DNA of 64,000 nt from the NCBI RefSeq assembly GCF_001277175.1, contig NZ_CP012257.1, positions 3,410,001 to 3,474,000 of the forward strand, read 5' to 3'. This document shows, piece after piece, positions 1-9,489 of this stretch (positions within the stretch are counted from its first letter, which is position 1; every line of letters starts with the position of its first letter). The notes under the pieces were generated by a model. It saw only the letters and a list, made by a program, of their open reading frames with translations. It searched no databases and had not been told where the DNA came from. Position numbers and translations under genes: made by a program. This stretch comes from Cronobacter universalis NCTC 9529 (GTDB lineage: Bacteria > Pseudomonadota > Gammaproteobacteria > Enterobacterales > Enterobacteriaceae).

Positions 1-26
1 AACAAGAAAAAACCGCTGTAAGACGA

Positions 27-50
27 ACGCTCCTTCGGGAGCGTTTTTGT
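27..50 (+). terminator. Intrinsic terminator of the upstream gene
   Basis: A 7-bp GC-rich stem (ACGCTCC / GGAGCGT) with a short loop is followed by a T run. It lies before ygdR, so it most likely ends transcription of the gene just outside the window. Confidence 0.75.
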
Positions 51-149
51 TTATTCCTCAGTGCTTTTAAGAATTTGCTGCTTTTTCGCGCCGCCTCGCT
101 GCTTTTTACTAGACTCTACGTGGACCCCTTCCTGATGAGGCGAAAAACA

Positions 150-368
150 ATGAATAAATGGGCTGTAGCAATTTCTGCCGTCGGATTGGCCTTCGCGGTT
201 TCAGGCTGTAGCAGTGATTACGTCATGGCGACCAAAGATGGCCGGATGATCCTGACTGAAGGCAAACCGCAGGTCGATGACGAAACCGGTCTGGTCAGCT
301 ATCGCGACCCGCAGGGTAACGAGATGCAGATTAACCGCGATCAGGTTTCGCAAATCATTGAGCGTTAA
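150..368 (+). CDS. ygdR: YgdR-like small lipoprotein (DUF903)
   Basis: A 72-residue lipoprotein. I start it at the ATG at 150, because from there the protein opens with a lipoprotein signal ending in VSGC, so Cys20 would be lipidated; an upstream ATG at 75 adds an unrelated leader. The mature part carries the [20 protein letters not shown] beta-rich segment and the C-terminal DQVSQIIER of the YgdI/YgdR family. Its role is not known in any detail. It lies before tas as in E. coli and is closed by a strong terminator. The family assignment is secure from near-identity to E. coli YgdR. Confidence 0.93.
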   Translation: MNKWAVAISAVGLAFAVSGCSSDYVMATKDGRMILTEGKPQVDDETGLVSYRDPQGNEMQINRDQVSQIIER

Positions 369-370
369 AT

Positions 371-406
371 AAAAGGTCAGCGTCACGCTGACCTTTTGGT
401 TTTTTC
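371..406 (+). terminator. Terminator after ygdR
   Basis: A 12-bp perfect stem (AAAAGGTCAGCG and its complement) with a 3-nt loop is followed by a T run at 400-405. A classic rho-independent terminator, 3 bases after the ygdR stop. Confidence 0.9.
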
Positions 407-504
407 TCCCTCCCCTCTTTTCCTTTTGTCTCCCCTCTGCCATGTTTATATTCCTTTGTCAGGAATGGCCTGACGCGGACTGAACAACAGAAGGTAGGCC
501 GGCT

Positions 505-1545
505 ATGCATTATCACCGTATTCCTCATAGCTCACTTGAAGTCAGCACGCTGGGGCTGGGAACCATGACCTTTGGTGAACAAAACAGCGAGGCCGACGCC
601 CACGAACAGCTCGATTACGCGGTAAGCCAGGGCATAAACCTGATTGATGTCGCCGAAATGTATCCCGTCCCGCCGCGCCCCGAAACGCAGGGTCTGACGG
701 AAACCTATGTCGGCAACTGGCTGAAAAAACGCGCGAACCGCGAGAAGCTGGTGATCGCCTCCAAGGTCAGCGGCCCGAGCCGCAACAGCGACAGCGGCAT
801 CCGCCCTAACCAGGCGCTGGATCGTAAAAATATCCGCGACGCGCTCGACGCCAGCCTGAAACGTTTACAGACCGATTATCTCGATCTCTACCAGGTGCAC
901 TGGCCGCAGCGCCCGACCAACTGCTTCGGCAAGCTGGGCTACACCTGGACCGACAGCGCGCCGGTCGTCACGCTGCTGGAAACCCTGGAGGCGCTCGCGG
1001 AATTCCAGCGCGCGGGGAAAATCCGCTATATCGGCGTGTCGAATGAAACCGCCTTTGGCGTGATGCGCTACCTGCATCTGGCGGATAAACACGATCTGCC
1101 GCGCATCGTCACCATTCAGAACCCGTACAGCCTGCTGAACCGCAGTTTCGAAGTGGGGCTGGCGGAAGTGAGCCAGTTCGAGGGCGTCGAGCTGCTGGCC
1201 TACTCCGCGCTGGCGTTCGGCACGCTGACCGGCAAATACCTGAACGGCGCGAAACCCGCTGGCGCGCGCAATACGCTCTTCAGCCGCTTTACGCGCTACA
1301 GCAGTGAGCAGTCGCAAAAAGCGGTGGCGGCGTATGTTGAGGTGGCGAAGCGCCACGGCCTGGATCCGGCGCAGATGGCGCTGGCGTTCGTGCGCCAGCA
1401 GCCGTTTGTGGCGAGCACGCTGCTGGGTGCCACAACGATGGAACAGCTAAAAACTAACGTCGAAAGCCTGCATCTGACGCTCAGTGAAGACGTGCTGGCG
1501 GAACTCGAAGCGGTACATCAGGTTTATACCTACCCGGCGCCGTAA
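505..1545 (+). CDS. tas: Aldo-keto reductase Tas
   Basis: A 346-residue NADP(H)-linked aldo-keto reductase, the same length as E. coli Tas. It has the family features: a TMTFGEQ segment near residue 21, the catalytic Asp and Tyr region (LIDVAEMYP, about residues 46-54), and the VHWP strand holding the active-site His. E. coli Tas was found as a suppressor of tyrosine auxotrophy under starvation, and its physiological substrate is unknown. The start at 505 follows AGAAGGTAGG, a good ribosome-binding site. It is a single gene converging on lplT, with one terminator serving the gap. Confidence 0.95.
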   Translation: MHYHRIPHSSLEVSTLGLGTMTFGEQNSEADAHEQLDYAVSQGINLIDVAEMYPVPPRPETQGLTETYVGNWLKKRANREKLVIASKVSGPSRNSDSGIRPNQALDRKNIRDALDASLKRLQTDYLDLYQVHWPQRPTNCFGKLGYTWTDSAPVVTLLETLEALAEFQRAGKIRYIGVSNETAFGVMRYLHLADKHDLPRIVTIQNPYSLLNRSFEVGLAEVSQFEGVELLAYSALAFGTLTGKYLNGAKPAGARNTLFSRFTRYSSEQSQKAVAAYVEVAKRHGLDPAQMALAFVRQQPFVASTLLGATTMEQLKTNVESLHLTLSEDVLAELEAVHQVYTYPAP

Positions 1546-1573
1546 GCGCCGCGCCATCCGCTGATGCTGATAC

Positions 1574-1601
1574 AAAAAGACCCGCCGGAGCGGGTCTTTT
1601 T
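1574..1601. terminator. Bidirectional terminator between tas and lplT
   Basis: The stem AAAAAGACCCGC / GCGGGTCTTTTT with a CGGA loop has A and T runs on both sides. It abuts the lplT stop, so it can serve both convergent genes. Confidence 0.9.
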
Positions 1602-2795
1602 TTACTGCTTACGTCGCCAAAGCCAGAGCCCGGCGATGGCCAGCGCGAAAATCGCGCCGAAACCGACGCCAATCCCCACCACCGGCAGCGAGAGTTTCAC
1701 CGCCAGCGAATAGAGCCCCAGCATCAGCAGCATCGCGGTATTCTCGCCGAGGTTTTGCACCGCAATCGCGTTGCCCGCGCCGACGGAGCGCTTGCCGCGC
1801 TCCTGCAACAGCGCGTTGAGCGGCACCACGAAGAACCCGCCGAAAAAGCCTATCAGCAGCAGCAACAGATAAGCCGGCAGCGCCGCCTGCTGGAGTGAGA
1901 AGAAGATAACCGCGACGCCAATCAGAATGCCCGCAGGCATACAGCGCGACACGCGCTCCAGCGTCACCAGTTTCGCCGCAGCCCCCGCGCCCGCCACAAT
2001 ACCGACCGCTACCATCGCGTTCAGATAAGTCGGCGTGGCGTTATCGGTAATGCCGAGCGCCACCGGCACCCACAGCACCAGCAGAAAACGCAGCGTCACG
2101 CCCGCGCCCCAGAACATGCTGGTGCCGACCAGCGAGAAGCGGGTTTCGTCGTTCTGCCACAGCGTGCGGCAGGCCGTGAAGAAACTGCGCGTCATCGGGC
2201 CGAAGCGCCAGGACTGGCCAGGCCGCGCCGCCCCCAGTTTCGGAATCAGCAGGTTCGCGCCTACCGCCCCGGCGTAGGCCAGCGCGCAGACGCCCAGCGC
2301 CGCCCCCACATGCCAGTCCGCCAGCATACCGCCTGCCATAGAGCCAATCAGGATCGCCGCGATCGTCGACGACTCCATCAGCCCGTTCGCTTTCACCAGA
2401 CGGTCGCCGGTGGTTATCTCGCCGAGAATGCCGTACTTGGCGGGCGAATAGGCCGCCGCGCCGACGCCCACCAGCGTATACCCGACAAACGGGTTGCCGC
2501 CGAAGACGATAACCACCGCGCCGAGCAGCTTCAGGCCGTTGGCGACCATCATCACCCGCCCTTTGGAGAAGCTGTCCGCCACCTGGCCCACGAACGGCGC
2601 CAGCAGGATGTAGGCGCAGACGAAGACCATCTGCAGCACCGGCTGGCTCCATTCCGGGTAGAACTGCTGCTTCAGCAGCGCGAGGGTGGCAAACAGCAGC
2701 GCGTTATCGCCAAACGCCGACAGAAACTGCGCGACGATAACCGCCATCATTCCCCGCGAAAACAGCGAGCCGTTCGGGTTGTGCGAATCAGGCAT
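1602..2795 (-). CDS. lplT: Lysophospholipid transporter LplT
   Basis: A 397-residue inner-membrane protein of the major facilitator type with about 12 hydrophobic segments. It flips lysophosphatidylethanolamine inward, where Aas re-acylates it. Family features include the N-terminal [18 protein letters not shown] stretch and a basic C-terminus (LWLWRRKQ). Its start overlaps the aas stop by 8 bases, so the two are translated as a pair from one transcript with aas first. Length, order and strand match E. coli. Confidence 0.95.
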   Translation of the reverse strand: MPDSHNPNGSLFSRGMMAVIVAQFLSAFGDNALLFATLALLKQQFYPEWSQPVLQMVFVCAYILLAPFVGQVADSFSKGRVMMVANGLKLLGAVVIVFGGNPFVGYTLVGVGAAAYSPAKYGILGEITTGDRLVKANGLMESSTIAAILIGSMAGGMLADWHVGAALGVCALAYAGAVGANLLIPKLGAARPGQSWRFGPMTRSFFTACRTLWQNDETRFSLVGTSMFWGAGVTLRFLLVLWVPVALGITDNATPTYLNAMVAVGIVAGAGAAAKLVTLERVSRCMPAGILIGVAVIFFSLQQAALPAYLLLLLIGFFGGFFVVPLNALLQERGKRSVGAGNAIAVQNLGENTAMLLMLGLYSLAVKLSLPVVGIGVGFGAIFALAIAGLWLWRRKQ

Positions 2796-4947
2796 GATGC
2801 GTCTCTTCCTCGTCGACGATTTTTTTCAGCGACACGAAATCCGGCTTGCCGCTGCCGAGCAACGGCAGTTGTTTGAGGAAGCGGATATCGCGCGGCACCG
2901 CGAGTTCCGGCACGCCTTTACTGCGAGCCTGCTGCGCCAGTTTTTCGCGGGTCAGTTCCGGGTCGGTGGTGAACAGCACCAGCGCCTCGCCTTTCGCGGC
3001 ATCATGTTTAATCGCCGTGGCGTGCATTTTCTCCGGCGAGACCGCCAGCGCCAGGCCTTCCACCATCTCAAGCGACACCATTTCGCCCGCGATTTTGGCA
3101 AAGCGTTTGGCGCGCCCCTGGATCTGCACAAAGCCCTGCTCGTCGAAGGCGACGATATCGCCGGTGTCATACCAGCCCGGCTCGCTGACGCCCTGCGGGT
3201 TTTCCGCCGCAGGCGTTTCCAGCACGCCAGGGTTTTCCACGCGCAGATAGCCTTTCATGATGTTCGGGCCTTTCAGTTGCAAACGCCCGCCCTGCTCAAT
3301 GCCCGGCACTTCAACGAGGCGCGCGTCCATCGCCGGCAGAATACGCCCGACGGTGCCCGGCTTCGCCGCCATCGGCACGTTAATGGACACCACAGGCGCG
3401 CATTCGGTCACGCCGTAGCCTTCCAGAATGCGCAGGCCAAATTTATCCTGCCAGATCTGTTTGGTGCTCTCTTGCAGCTTCTCGGCACCGGCTACCACAT
3501 AGCGCACCAGGTGGAAATCGTACGGATGCGCGAAGCGTGCGTAGTGGCCAAGGAAAGTGGATGTACCGAAAATCACCGTACAGTTGCGGTCATACACCAG
3601 CTCCGGCACCACGCGGTAGTGCAGCGGGCTTGGGTAGAGGAAGACTTCCGCGCCGGTCAGCAGCGGCGTGAACAGCCCGACCGTCAGACCGAAAGAGTGG
3701 AACAGCGGCAGCGCCGACATAAATTTATCGTCGGCGGTGAAATCCGCGATGGTGCGGATCTGCTCCACGTTCGCGAGCAGGCTCTTGTGGCTGTGCACCA
3801 CGCCTTTCGGGTTGCCTTCTGATCCTGAGGTAAAGAGGATCAGCGCCGCGTCTTCCGGCTGCTGCTCCACCTGCGCGAGGCGTGGCATTAACAGATGCGC
3901 GAAGATCCACGCTTTGTCCTTCGCCGTCACTTCGCCTTTCAGATCTTCCAGGAAGACCCAGCGCACAGACGTTATCTGCTCCGGCAGATGCCAGAGCTTG
4001 CCTTTATCCAGGAACTGGCGCGAGGTGAAAATGGTTTTGATCTGCGCCGCCGTAATGGCGCTGGTCAGCCCCTGCACGCCCGCGGTGTAGTTCATCATCG
4101 CCGGGATTCGCCCGCGCATCACCGCGCCGAAAATCACCGCGGCGCTGATGCTGGCGTTCGGCAACATCAGGCCGATGGCCTCGCGCGGCGCGCTGTATTT
4201 ATCGAGAATGCGCCCCACGAACAGCGTTTTCATCATCAGGCTGCGGTAGGTGTCCGGCTTGAAGTTGATATCTTCCAGGCAGTTTTTGCTCTCGCCATAG
4301 CGCTTTTGCGCATTAATGAGCGCCTCAAACAGCGTCTCGCGCGGGCGCGCCGCCATGCGCGCTTCCATCATGACCTGATGCAGCATTTCGCCCGCCATTT
4401 TGCGGCGGTCGCGCGCTTTCGGCGCGTCAGGCATCGGGATGCTGGTCGGCGGCAGGATGTGAATGGAAATACGCGGGAAGAGACGGCGTTTTACCAGCCC
4501 TTTCAGGCGGCTGAAGAAGGTCAGCTCCGCGCCTTCGATACGCACCGGGATCACCGTGGCCTGCGATTTCGCCGCCACAAAACCCGCGCCTTCGTAGATT
4601 TTCATCAGCGATCCGCTGATAGAGATGCGCCCTTCCGGGAAAATCACCACCGGACGCCCCTCGCCCACCAGACGCACCAGCTGTTTAACCGACATCGGTT
4701 TGGTCGGGTCGAGCGGCACGAAGTCAATCAGCGGCTTCAGCGCGCGCATATACCACTGCTGGCTGATAGAGGTGTAGACCGCGAACACCGGGCGGACAGG
4801 CAGGAACAGCGCCATCAGCGCGCCATCAAGAAACGATACGTGGTTTGGCGTGATGAGCACGCGCTGCTGAGTCAGCGGCCCGGTATCTCCGTATACCTGG
4901 ATGCGAAAGAGCAAACGGAACAGCCAGCGAAAAAATTTTAAAACCAT
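2788..4947 (-). CDS. aas: Acyl-ACP synthetase / 2-acyl-GPE acyltransferase Aas
   Basis: A 719-residue two-domain membrane enzyme that repairs lysophospholipids. The N-terminal PlsC-type acyltransferase domain has the catalytic NHVSFLD box (His36, Asp41) and FPEGR at 103-107. The C-terminal AMP-binding domain has [11 protein letters not shown] at 372-382 and a YDTGDIV motif further on, and it loads fatty acid onto acyl carrier protein. It is the first gene of the aas-lplT pair, with an 8-base overlap. The domain order and size match E. coli Aas, and no key residue is missing. Confidence 0.96.
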   Translation of the reverse strand: MVLKFFRWLFRLLFRIQVYGDTGPLTQQRVLITPNHVSFLDGALMALFLPVRPVFAVYTSISQQWYMRALKPLIDFVPLDPTKPMSVKQLVRLVGEGRPVVIFPEGRISISGSLMKIYEGAGFVAAKSQATVIPVRIEGAELTFFSRLKGLVKRRLFPRISIHILPPTSIPMPDAPKARDRRKMAGEMLHQVMMEARMAARPRETLFEALINAQKRYGESKNCLEDINFKPDTYRSLMMKTLFVGRILDKYSAPREAIGLMLPNASISAAVIFGAVMRGRIPAMMNYTAGVQGLTSAITAAQIKTIFTSRQFLDKGKLWHLPEQITSVRWVFLEDLKGEVTAKDKAWIFAHLLMPRLAQVEQQPEDAALILFTSGSEGNPKGVVHSHKSLLANVEQIRTIADFTADDKFMSALPLFHSFGLTVGLFTPLLTGAEVFLYPSPLHYRVVPELVYDRNCTVIFGTSTFLGHYARFAHPYDFHLVRYVVAGAEKLQESTKQIWQDKFGLRILEGYGVTECAPVVSINVPMAAKPGTVGRILPAMDARLVEVPGIEQGGRLQLKGPNIMKGYLRVENPGVLETPAAENPQGVSEPGWYDTGDIVAFDEQGFVQIQGRAKRFAKIAGEMVSLEMVEGLALAVSPEKMHATAIKHDAAKGEALVLFTTDPELTREKLAQQARSKGVPELAVPRDIRFLKQLPLLGSGKPDFVSLKKIVDEEETHHA

Positions 4948-5110
4948 ATCAACGCCCTTGGTTTTCCTTTAGCGAGGGTTAAGTATAGTTATCGCAGATT
5001 ACACGACTCGGCGGACAGGGGCGACAGGAGAAATTGGCAGGGCCGGCGCGATGAAGAGATGTGGTGATGGAATTAACCAGCGGGATGATGAGAGCGGGCG
5101 AAAAACAGGC

Positions 5111-5194
5111 AAAAAAAAACCTGCGCATCCGCGCAGGCTGGTGTAAGTGTTGTGATCAGCTAAGTCGCTGACTTCACCTATCAATACCTCTGGG
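5111..5194 (-). ncRNA. omrB: Omr-type small RNA (OmrA/OmrB family)
   Basis: Read on the minus strand, the sequence begins CCCAGAGGTATTGATAGGTG, the conserved 5' seed that OmrA and OmrB use to pair with outer-membrane protein and curli-regulator mRNAs. It ends in a GC-rich hairpin (CCTGCGCGGATGCGCAGG) and a run of nine T, an intrinsic terminator. Length is about 84 nt, and the position between aas and galR is where E. coli carries omrA and omrB in tandem. Only one copy is visible here. The bases after the seed (AGGTGAAGTCA) resemble omrB more than omrA, so I used that name. In E. coli both are OmpR-activated and Hfq-dependent. Confidence 0.9.
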
Positions 5195-5413
5195 ATCTCA
5201 AATGTAGCAACCCGCGTGCGCTACCCGCCAGCCAGCAATCGCAACAGCCCATCGCAAAGTGTAACTAAAGGTTTTATCTGAAATTATTTGGCTTTTTCTG
5301 GTTACATCCACGGCCACTCTCTCCTTAATTCGCACCCTGGCTTTTGTGAGCAAGCGCCCGCACACCGGGCATGCGGCTTGAAGTGGCTGCGCTTTTCCGT
5401 AACACTTACCGCA

Positions 5414-5429
5414 GTGTAAACGCTTACCC
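5414..5429. promoter_or_regulatory. Candidate GalR/GalS operator before galR
   Basis: GTGTAAACGCTTACCC resembles the GalR/GalS consensus (GTGTAA-N-CG-N-TT-N-CAC), failing only in the last arm. It ends 13 bases before the galR start, which suits autoregulation. Functional use is inferred. Confidence 0.55.
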
Positions 5430-5442
5430 CTGAAGGTACTGA

Positions 5443-6459
5443 ATGCCGACTATTAAGGATGTTGCGCGGCTTGCGGGAGTCTCTGTTGCGACGGTCTCCC
5501 GCGTTATTAACGATTCCCCCAAAGCCAGCGACGCCTCCCGCCAGGCGGTGCTGAGCGCTATGGAACAGCTCAACTATCACCCTAACGCCAACGCCCGGGC
5601 GCTGGCCCAGCAGACCACGGAAACCATAGGCCTGGTGGTGGGCGACGTTTCCGACCCGTTCTTCGGGGCGATGGTCAAAGCGGTGGAACAGGTGGCCTAC
5701 CACACCGGGAATTTTCTGCTCATCGGCAACGGCTACCACAGCGAGCAAAAAGAGCGTCAGGCGATTGAACAGCTGATTCGCCACCGCTGCGCGGCGCTGG
5801 TGGTGCATGCCAAAACGATTCCCGATGAAGACCTTATCCCTTTGATGAAACAGATCCCAGGCATGGTGCTGATCAACCGCATTCTGCCGGGCTTCGAAGC
5901 GCGCTGCGTGGCGCTCGACGACCGCTACGGCGCCTGGCTTGCCACCCGGCATTTGATTCAGCAGGGCCATACGCGCATCGGGTATCTCTGTTCAAACCAT
6001 GCGATTTCGGACGCCGAGGATCGTTTGCAGGGTTATTACGACGCGCTGCGCGAACACGATCTGCCCTGTAACGACCGGCTGGTCGCCTGGGCTGAGCCGG
6101 ATGAAAGCGGCGGGGAGCAGGCGATGACCGAGCTGCTCGGCCAGGGGAAACAGTTTACCGCCGTGGCCTGCTATAACGATTCGATGGCGGCGGGCGCGAT
6201 GGGCGTGCTGAACGATAACGGCATCGCGGTGCCGCAGGAGATTTCGCTGATAGGTTTTGATGACGTGCTGGTGTCGCGCTATGTGCGCCCGCGGCTGACG
6301 ACCATCCGCTATCCGATCGTCACCATGGCGACCCAGGCGGCGGAACTCGCCTTAGCGCTGGCGGATAACCTTCCGCCGCCGGAAATCACTAATATCTTTA
6401 CCCCGACGCTGGTACGCCGTCACTCGGTTGTGGCGCCCGCCGAAACGGATAAATCGTAG
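5443..6459 (+). CDS. galR: Galactose operon repressor GalR
   Basis: A 338-residue LacI-family repressor. The N-terminal helix-turn-helix reads TIKDVARLAGVSVATVSRVI, followed by the hinge and a periplasmic-binding-protein-like ligand domain that binds galactose. It controls galactose transport and breakdown genes elsewhere. GAAGG lies six bases before the start. A GalR-like operator sits just upstream, suggesting autoregulation. Its last 40 bases overlap the 3' end of the convergent acetyltransferase gene. Position next to aas/omr matches E. coli. Confidence 0.93.
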   Translation: MPTIKDVARLAGVSVATVSRVINDSPKASDASRQAVLSAMEQLNYHPNANARALAQQTTETIGLVVGDVSDPFFGAMVKAVEQVAYHTGNFLLIGNGYHSEQKERQAIEQLIRHRCAALVVHAKTIPDEDLIPLMKQIPGMVLINRILPGFEARCVALDDRYGAWLATRHLIQQGHTRIGYLCSNHAISDAEDRLQGYYDALREHDLPCNDRLVAWAEPDESGGEQAMTELLGQGKQFTAVACYNDSMAAGAMGVLNDNGIAVPQEISLIGFDDVLVSRYVRPRLTTIRYPIVTMATQAAELALALADNLPPPEITNIFTPTLVRRHSVVAPAETDKS

Positions 6460-6896
6460 CGATAGAGATGCACGGTCTGGTCGGGATAGTCCAGACCGTC
6501 GCCGATATACGCCCAGCCGAAACGTTCGTAGTAATCCCGGCAGGCGGAGTAGAGAAACAGCGCCGGAAAACCGTGCTGGCGCGCGTAGTCCATCACCGCG
6601 CGCTGCAACGCCCCGCCAAGCCCCTTGCCGCGCTGCGCCTCATCGATATAAAGCGCCGCCAGCCAAGGAAAGAGATCCTGACGGCTGATTAAATCGCAGC
6701 GCCACAGCCCCACGGTGCCGAGCAGCCGTTCGCCATCAATCGCCACAAAAGTGAGCGGCAGCTGGCCCGGCTGCTGGCTGTGCGTCACGATACTTGCAAA
6801 AAACGCGCGCGGCAGCGAGGTGCCGAACGCCCGCCACAGCCAGTCGGTCACCTGCTCCGCATGTTGCGGAGCCTCATACAGCGGCACGATAGTCAT
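6420..6896 (-). CDS. GNAT-family N-acetyltransferase
   Basis: A 158-residue acetyl-CoA-dependent acetyltransferase of the GNAT fold. The acetyl-CoA pyrophosphate loop is RGKGLGGAL near residues 98-106, preceded by the WLAALYIDEAQ strand and followed by a YYERFGW C-terminal motif typical of small-molecule acetyltransferases. The substrate is unknown. Its start overlaps the stop of the GntR-type regulator by 4 bases (ATGA), so the two are one transcription unit. It ends inside the 3' end of galR on the other strand (40-base overlap). Confidence 0.85.
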   Translation of the reverse strand: MTIVPLYEAPQHAEQVTDWLWRAFGTSLPRAFFASIVTHSQQPGQLPLTFVAIDGERLLGTVGLWRCDLISRQDLFPWLAALYIDEAQRGKGLGGALQRAVMDYARQHGFPALFLYSACRDYYERFGWAYIGDGLDYPDQTVHLYRYDLSVSAGATTE

Positions 6897-7666
6897 TGCA
6901 GTTTTCCCTGAAAAATTGGCACCGATTCAAACAGATAACCGTCGAAATCGGGCGCGTCGGCATCGGAGAGCTCCATCAGGCTGTTTTTCACATTCTCCAG
7001 ATGCTGCCACATCGCCTGCCAGGCGCCCATCACATCGCGACGGCGCAGCGCCGCGAGAATGGTCTGGTAATCGCCAAGCCATTTCAGGCGATGCGCGCGG
7101 GTTTCGATATGGGCGCGCAGCTGCTGCCAGAGCGGGCTGCTGTCCATGTGGTGCCAGATGCTTTCCACCGTCGCCAGCAGCATCTGGTTTTGCGACGCGC
7201 CCGCCAGCACCAGATGAAACAGCTTGTTGTTGTCCTGCGTGGTGTCATTCATGGCGATGGCGCGCTGTTCCTGCTCCAGTATCCGCCGCAGGTTATCGAT
7301 ATCCGCTTTAGTGGCCATTTTCGCGGCAAACGCGGCGATATTGCTCTCCAGCAGTTGCCGCGCCTGCAGCATTTCAAACGGGCCGATATCGCTTGAGAAA
7401 AAACGCTCCTCTTCGGCTTCATGCTCCGCCGGAATGCGCATCACATAGACGCCGGAGCCCTGGCGAATATCCACGGTGCCCTGCAGTTCCAGCATCAGCA
7501 GCGCCTCGCGCACGATGGTGCGGCTGACGCCATATTTCTCGGCGATATTGCGCTCCGGCGGAAGACGGGAGCCGACCGGGTAGTGGCCCTGGATAATTTG
7601 CGCGCGCAGATCCTCACCAATCTCCTGATACTGCTTTTTCTCCGGCGGAACGACTGCCTTCTCCAC
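6893..7666 (-). CDS. GntR-family regulator, FadR subfamily (UxuR/ExuR-like)
   Basis: A 257-residue transcription factor. The N-terminal winged helix (YQEIGEDLRAQIIQG, then RLPPERNIAEKYGVSRTIVR) is the GntR type, and the C-terminal FCD domain carries GPFEMLQARQLLESNIA and ends FDGYLFES. Both segments closely resemble UxuR and ExuR, the hexuronate-responsive repressors. It lies 61 bases after the PTS EIIB gene on the same strand and is coupled to the GNAT gene. The ligand could be a hexuronate or a beta-glucoside product; the sequence does not decide. It is not the standard uxuR locus. Confidence 0.85.
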   Translation of the reverse strand: MEKAVVPPEKKQYQEIGEDLRAQIIQGHYPVGSRLPPERNIAEKYGVSRTIVREALLMLELQGTVDIRQGSGVYVMRIPAEHEAEEERFFSSDIGPFEMLQARQLLESNIAAFAAKMATKADIDNLRRILEQEQRAIAMNDTTQDNNKLFHLVLAGASQNQMLLATVESIWHHMDSSPLWQQLRAHIETRAHRLKWLGDYQTILAALRRRDVMGAWQAMWQHLENVKNSLMELSDADAPDFDGYLFESVPIFQGKLQ

Positions 7667-7727
7667 GTGATCACCTGTGCTCTGAATGGACCCAATTTCG
7701 CGTGCCGCATGGCGGCTTCGCGGCGCG

Positions 7728-8045
7728 TTAGATTACCAGAGATAACGCCTGATCGAGAACTTTCGCGCCGTTAAGCGTGCCATAAGCGACAGAATCAATG
7801 ACCGCGATCGGGATCTGGTGCTCGTCGGTGAGCTTTTTATTTTCGGCAAGCTTAAAGCGCACCTGCGGCCCCAGCAGCACCGCCTGAATATCGCCGCCGT
7901 GGAGTTCCAGTTCATCGCGCAGATTCTGCTCGGGAATGGCGTAAATTTTCAGATCAAGCCCGCGTTCGGCGGCGGTTTTTTCCATTTTCGTGACCACAAG
8001 CGACGTGGACATGCCGGCGGAACAGCACAGTACGATACGTTTCAT
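7728..8045 (-). CDS. PTS lactose/cellobiose-type EIIB component
   Basis: A 105-residue cytoplasmic phosphotransfer protein. The phosphorylated cysteine is Cys8 in the motif IVLCCSAGMSTS, standard for the lactose/cellobiose (Lac) PTS family. It takes phosphate from EIIA and passes it to the sugar carried by EIIC. It follows the 6-phospho-beta-glucosidase gene by 9 bases and is in the same operon as EIIC. No EIIA gene is present here, so the phosphate donor must come from elsewhere. The exact sugar (cellobiose, chitobiose or an aryl-beta-glucoside) cannot be read from the sequence. Confidence 0.9.
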   Translation of the reverse strand: MKRIVLCCSAGMSTSLVVTKMEKTAAERGLDLKIYAIPEQNLRDELELHGGDIQAVLLGPQVRFKLAENKKLTDEHQIPIAVIDSVAYGTLNGAKVLDQALSLVI

Positions 8046-8054
8046 CAGCGGTCC

Positions 8055-9482
8055 TTATTTCCATTCATCATCAATTGTGAGTGTCAGGGTGCGCGACTGG
8101 CGCAGTCGCCTGTACCAGTGCAGCGATTTTTTCGGCCGCCGCGCGCGCTGGTTTGCTAAGTCAATTTCGACCAGGCCATAGCGGTTTTTAAAAGCGTTCA
8201 TCGGCGAGACGTTGTCAGTAAACGCCCACAGCATATAGCCCTGGCAATTGGCCCCCGCTTCGCGCGCCAGCAGCGTCTGGTACAGGTGCTCGCCGATAAA
8301 CCCGATGCGGTAGTCATCTTCAATCACGCCGTCGGCGTTGCGAAACTGCGCTTCGTTTTCAACGCCCATTCCGCTCTCCGCCACAAACCACGGGATGTTG
8401 CCGTAATCGTTTTTAAGCCGCATCGCCATGTCGTAAATGATGCGCGGGTAGATCTCCCAGCCGCGCGATTTATTCATTCGCCGCCCCGGTAGTTCAAACG
8501 GCTCGTAGTAATACGCCGGATGGAACGGCGTCTCCGGGTGCCAGGCGCGCGACGGCGCTTTGACGCGATGTGGGTAGTAAAGATTAATGCCAAGTTCATC
8601 CACGGTATTGTCGCGAATAATCGCAAGCTCCTCTTCGCTGAACTCCCACGCGACGCCATGCTTCTCCAGCAGTTCCATAAGTTCAGGTGGGTAGACGCCC
8701 TTGACTAACGGGTCGAGAAACACACGGTTATAGAAGAGATCGTAGCGTTCGGCGGCGCTCACATCGTGCGGCGCCCGCGAGCGCGGATAGGTCACTTCCG
8801 GGTTCAGGATCACCCCCACGCTGCCCGCGTAGCCCTTCTCGCGAAACAATCGCACCACTTTCGCGGTGGCGAGCGTTTTATGGTGGTTCCACTGCATCCA
8901 GGTGGCGGTGTTCTGCTCATACGGCCAGCGCAGCGCGTCGAGATAGACGCGCGTCTGCACCACAATCGGTTCGTTGAAGGTAAACCAGCGCGACACTTTG
9001 TGGTGGTAGCGCTCAAAGACTTTTTCGGCGTAGCGCACAAACAGCTCGACCACCTTTTTGGACGACCAGCCGCCGTAAGTTTCAAAGAGATAGCCTGGCA
9101 ACTCATAGTGCTCAAGGCAGATCATCGGTTCGACGCCCGCCGCCCTGATCGCGTCCAGGAAGCGGTCGTAATACGCCGCGTACTCTTCATCGACAACGCC
9201 GTTTTCATAATCGGTGAAAAAGCGCGACCAGTTGATCGACGTGCGGTAGTGCGTTAGTCCCGCCTGTTTCATCAGCGCCACATCTTCTTCGTAGCGGTTA
9301 ATCAGATCCGTCGCGCCCGCAGGGCCGTAGCCGTCGTGCCAGACGTGGCGGTCGTTCTGATACCAGAGATCGAGCCACGAATCCTGGCCCGGTTTTTTGC
9401 CGCTCCATCCTTCGGTCTGCCAGGCGGACGACGCCGCGCCGAGAATGAAATCCTGCGGGATGGCGAGAGTTTTTTCGCTCAT
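8055..9482 (-). CDS. Family 1 glycoside hydrolase, probable 6-phospho-beta-glucosidase
   Basis: A 475-residue (beta/alpha)8-barrel hydrolase. The acid/base residue is Glu171 in TFNEP and the nucleophile is Glu369 in FVAESG, so both catalytic carboxylates are intact. The basic stretch RRMNKSRGWEIYP before the nucleophile strand is a plausible phosphate-binding segment. I start it at the ATG at 9482, which follows GAGG, rather than at an upstream ATG in the EIIC gene. Embedding between EIIC and EIIB argues that it cleaves the phosphorylated disaccharide delivered by that PTS. It is distinct from bglA at 53,448. Confidence 0.92.
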   Translation of the reverse strand: MSEKTLAIPQDFILGAASSAWQTEGWSGKKPGQDSWLDLWYQNDRHVWHDGYGPAGATDLINRYEEDVALMKQAGLTHYRTSINWSRFFTDYENGVVDEEYAAYYDRFLDAIRAAGVEPMICLEHYELPGYLFETYGGWSSKKVVELFVRYAEKVFERYHHKVSRWFTFNEPIVVQTRVYLDALRWPYEQNTATWMQWNHHKTLATAKVVRLFREKGYAGSVGVILNPEVTYPRSRAPHDVSAAERYDLFYNRVFLDPLVKGVYPPELMELLEKHGVAWEFSEEELAIIRDNTVDELGINLYYPHRVKAPSRAWHPETPFHPAYYYEPFELPGRRMNKSRGWEIYPRIIYDMAMRLKNDYGNIPWFVAESGMGVENEAQFRNADGVIEDDYRIGFIGEHLYQTLLAREAGANCQGYMLWAFTDNVSPMNAFKNRYGLVEIDLANQRARRPKKSLHWYRRLRQSRTLTLTIDDEWK

Positions 9483-9489
9483 GCGGTCC

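Noticed and set aside
2686-4941. Long plus-strand frames across aas
   Set aside because: Shadow frames of the intact aas gene with Arg/His-rich low-complexity translation.
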